Assembly: GCA_030849075.1 (NCBI GenBank)
Contig: JASAOO010003518.1
Span: 26,758-90,757 of the forward strand
Reading direction: 5' to 3'
Length of the DNA: 64,000 nt
DNA from: Zelonia costaricensis
Lineage: Eukaryota > Euglenozoa > Kinetoplastea > Trypanosomatida > Trypanosomatidae
Positions within the stretch are counted from its first letter, which is position 1. Every line of letters starts with the position of its first letter. A program made the position numbers and the translations under genes. Below, in pieces: positions 62,419-64,000 of the stretch. The notes beneath the pieces are model-generated. The model did no database searches. It was not told the DNA's origin and saw nothing but the letters and a program-made list of their open reading frames with translations.

Positions 62419-63220
62419 TGTGCCCGCTTTCTCCACCGACGCACGAGGCGGAAGTGGCGTACGCGTGGATGCTGCACATCTGACGGCCTCTTCCCGCTGC
62501 GTCTGCATGGCCGAGTCGCCCTCCCCTTCTCCTCCTTCTCCATGTGTGTGGTTGCACGATGCGTGCATCAGTGCACCCCGTCCCCGTCTTTCACTCCACC
62601 GGTGGGTCTCTCTTCCCTGTGCCGTGCGCGCTTCCAGCGCACATGCGCGAGGCGGTTCTGCTTGGCTCTTGCAGCCACTTTGGCAACGCAGTTCAAGAGA
62701 GGCAACGAACAAACTGCAGGCAAAGGACCGCCGTTGTGCCGCACCCCTCCAGGCTTGTATCGGCACTTCTTTTCGCCAGAGAGCCAGACAGTGGCCTCCC
62801 TGAAAGGAACCCTGCAGTGCCAACGCGTGTTGACGACGCCGTCTGTCCGGGCCCGCGCAGGTGCCGCCTTCTTCTCGTCCCTCTCCTCTCTGCCCACCGC
62901 AGCAGCATAGCCGTTTGTTTCTCGTCTACTCGCCCACACGGTCTCGCTGCTCCTCCGGCCTCCGCATCGCCACTGTCTACACAGAAGCCCACCTCCTCAC
63001 TACCATTCTGCTTCACTCGTGCGGGTGCGCGGAAGCGCGCACGCACGCACACACGCACACACGCACACACACACACACGCACACACACACCCGCGCAGAC
63101 TCGGACTCGTTTTACCAGGCGTCAGCAAACACCTCTTGCCCTGCACTCAGCCGATTGCTTCGTGGGGGGGGGGTGCACAGCCCACCACAGACCGGCCTGG
63201 TCGCACTTCTCCAGTGCGAG
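62419..63220. other. Spacer between the two polymerase eta genes
   Basis: About 800 bases with a CACACG-type microsatellite at about 63040-63092 and a G10 run at 63164-63173. By eye it does not resemble the spacer upstream of copy 1, apart from about 25 bases just before the conserved ATG of each copy. No gene is seen. Confidence 0.6.
63040..63092. repeat. CA/CG-rich compound microsatellite
   Basis: Repeated CACACG and CA units lie upstream of polymerase eta copy 2. Confidence 0.85.
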
Positions 63221-64000
63221 ATGCAGCAAACGTCTGCCAATGGTGTGACGCACGGCAGCGCTTCTCCTCCATGCCCCTCGTCGTCCCCCACGTACGCCTC
63301 TGCCGCGGCGGTGGCGGACATGCGGTGCATCGCGCACATCGACATGGACTGCTTCTACGCGCAGGTGGAGGCGGTGCGGCTCGGCATCGACTGCCGCGTC
63401 ACTCCGTTCGCTCTTATTCAGTGGGGCAGCTTCATCGCAGTCAACTACCCAGCTCGCGCGCGTGGGGTGAAGCGGTTTCGCTTGTCCCCGGACGAGGTGC
63501 GACGGGAGATGCCGGAGGTGCAGATGTCGCACATCGCCACGTACGCCCTCGGTGAGGCCGAGTACGGCTACCCCGACGCCCCACGCATCAACACACACAA
63601 GGTCTCCCTCGAGCCTTACCGCCGCGCCAGTCGCCAGATCTTCGCCATCCTGCGTGCGGAGCCGGGGGTGACGGTGGGCAAGGCGGGGATCGACGAGGCC
63701 TATGTGGACGTGACGGAGGCGGCGCGGCTGGAGCTGGCGGGGCTGCGTGCGGCTGCCGCTGCGGCGGGGGCTGCGGCGCCGCTGGACGCGCTGACCGACG
63801 TGATGGAGCCGTCGACGCGGCTGATCGCGGACCGGCGGGCGGAGATGGAGGCGTGGCTTGCGGCGCGCGGGACGTCGCTGGCGGCCGCCTTCGACGAGCC
63901 GATGCGCGCGCTGCTGCGCGGCGAGTGCGGCGCGGCGCTGGTGGGCAGCCGCGGCTTCTGCGTGGACGCTGGCGACGCGGCGTACGCGGAGCGGTGCCTG
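63221..64000 (+). CDS. POLH: DNA polymerase eta, copy 2 (runs off the window)
   Basis: Only the first 260 codons are inside the window, open to the last base. The metal motif HIDMDCFYAQVEA and the later GIDEAYVDVT are present, so the catalytic acids are intact in this part. Sequence from the conserved ATG to about 63475 and from about 63697 onward is nearly the same as copy 1, while about 63476-63696 is clearly different (for example RLSPDEVRREMPEVQM where copy 1 has NNVSEALALCPELVVA). The first in-frame ATG is at 63221 (MQQTSANG); the codon matching copy 1's start is 63320, giving two candidate starts. Tract-AG sites near 63150 and 63215 both fall before 63221. It is probably functional, but the rest is not visible. 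Confidence 0.9.
   Translation, partial: MQQTSANGVTHGSASPPCPSSSPTYASAAAVADMRCIAHIDMDCFYAQVEAVRLGIDCRVTPFALIQWGSFIAVNYPARARGVKRFRLSPDEVRREMPEVQMSHIATYALGEAEYGYPDAPRINTHKVSLEPYRRASRQIFAILRAEPGVTVGKAGIDEAYVDVTEAARLELAGLRAAAAAAGAAAPLDALTDVMEPSTRLIADRRAEMEAWLAARGTSLAAAFDEPMRALLRGECGAALVGSRGFCVDAGDAAYAERCL

Overview
The window comes from a trypanosomatid nuclear chromosome, most likely a Leishmaniinae species (Leishmania, Leptomonas, Crithidia or a relative). The reasons are: high G+C, intronless genes in long one-direction arrays, pyrimidine tract plus AG sites just upstream of start codons (spliced-leader trans-splicing), many CA/GT and poly-G/C tracts in spacers, and kinetoplastid-style proteins. 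From memory the gene set resembles Leishmania chromosome 21; I could not check this.

Layout: two polycistronic units diverge from a 5.2 kb gene-free strand-switch region at about 28.3-33.5 kb. Leftward (minus strand, in transcription order) the genes are a leucyl/phenylalanyl-tRNA-protein transferase-like protein, ribosomal protein L36, a MIC10-like MICOS subunit, ATP synthase subunit c, a large protein that may be a beta-propeller ribosome-biogenesis factor, proteasome lid subunit RPN5, a two-finger CCCH protein, a very long gene-free stretch, a TEDC1-like protein and Rab21.

Rightward (plus strand) the genes are a 59-residue membrane peptide, a predicted mitochondrial membrane protein, an EF-hand protein, ABCE1/RLI1, a dual-specificity pseudophosphatase whose catalytic Cys is Ser, a conserved small protein, a class I histone deacetylase, a LACTB2-like metallo-hydrolase, the Fe-S scaffold NBP35, a PPR-like repeat protein, phosphoglucomutase and two tandem DNA polymerase eta genes. 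The second polymerase gene runs off the right end.

Genes in such units are co-transcribed but not functionally grouped as bacterial operons are; individual control is expected through UTRs. Some pairs are nonetheless related: NBP35 supplies Fe-S clusters to proteins such as ABCE1, and MIC10 and subunit c both act in the mitochondrial inner membrane. The most unusual items are the strand-switch region with G-tracts biased to each non-template strand, the eukaryotic Aat-like protein with changed catalytic positions, the pseudophosphatase, the mosaic polymerase eta duplication, the 8.9 kb coding desert and several predicted 5'UTRs of only a few bases.
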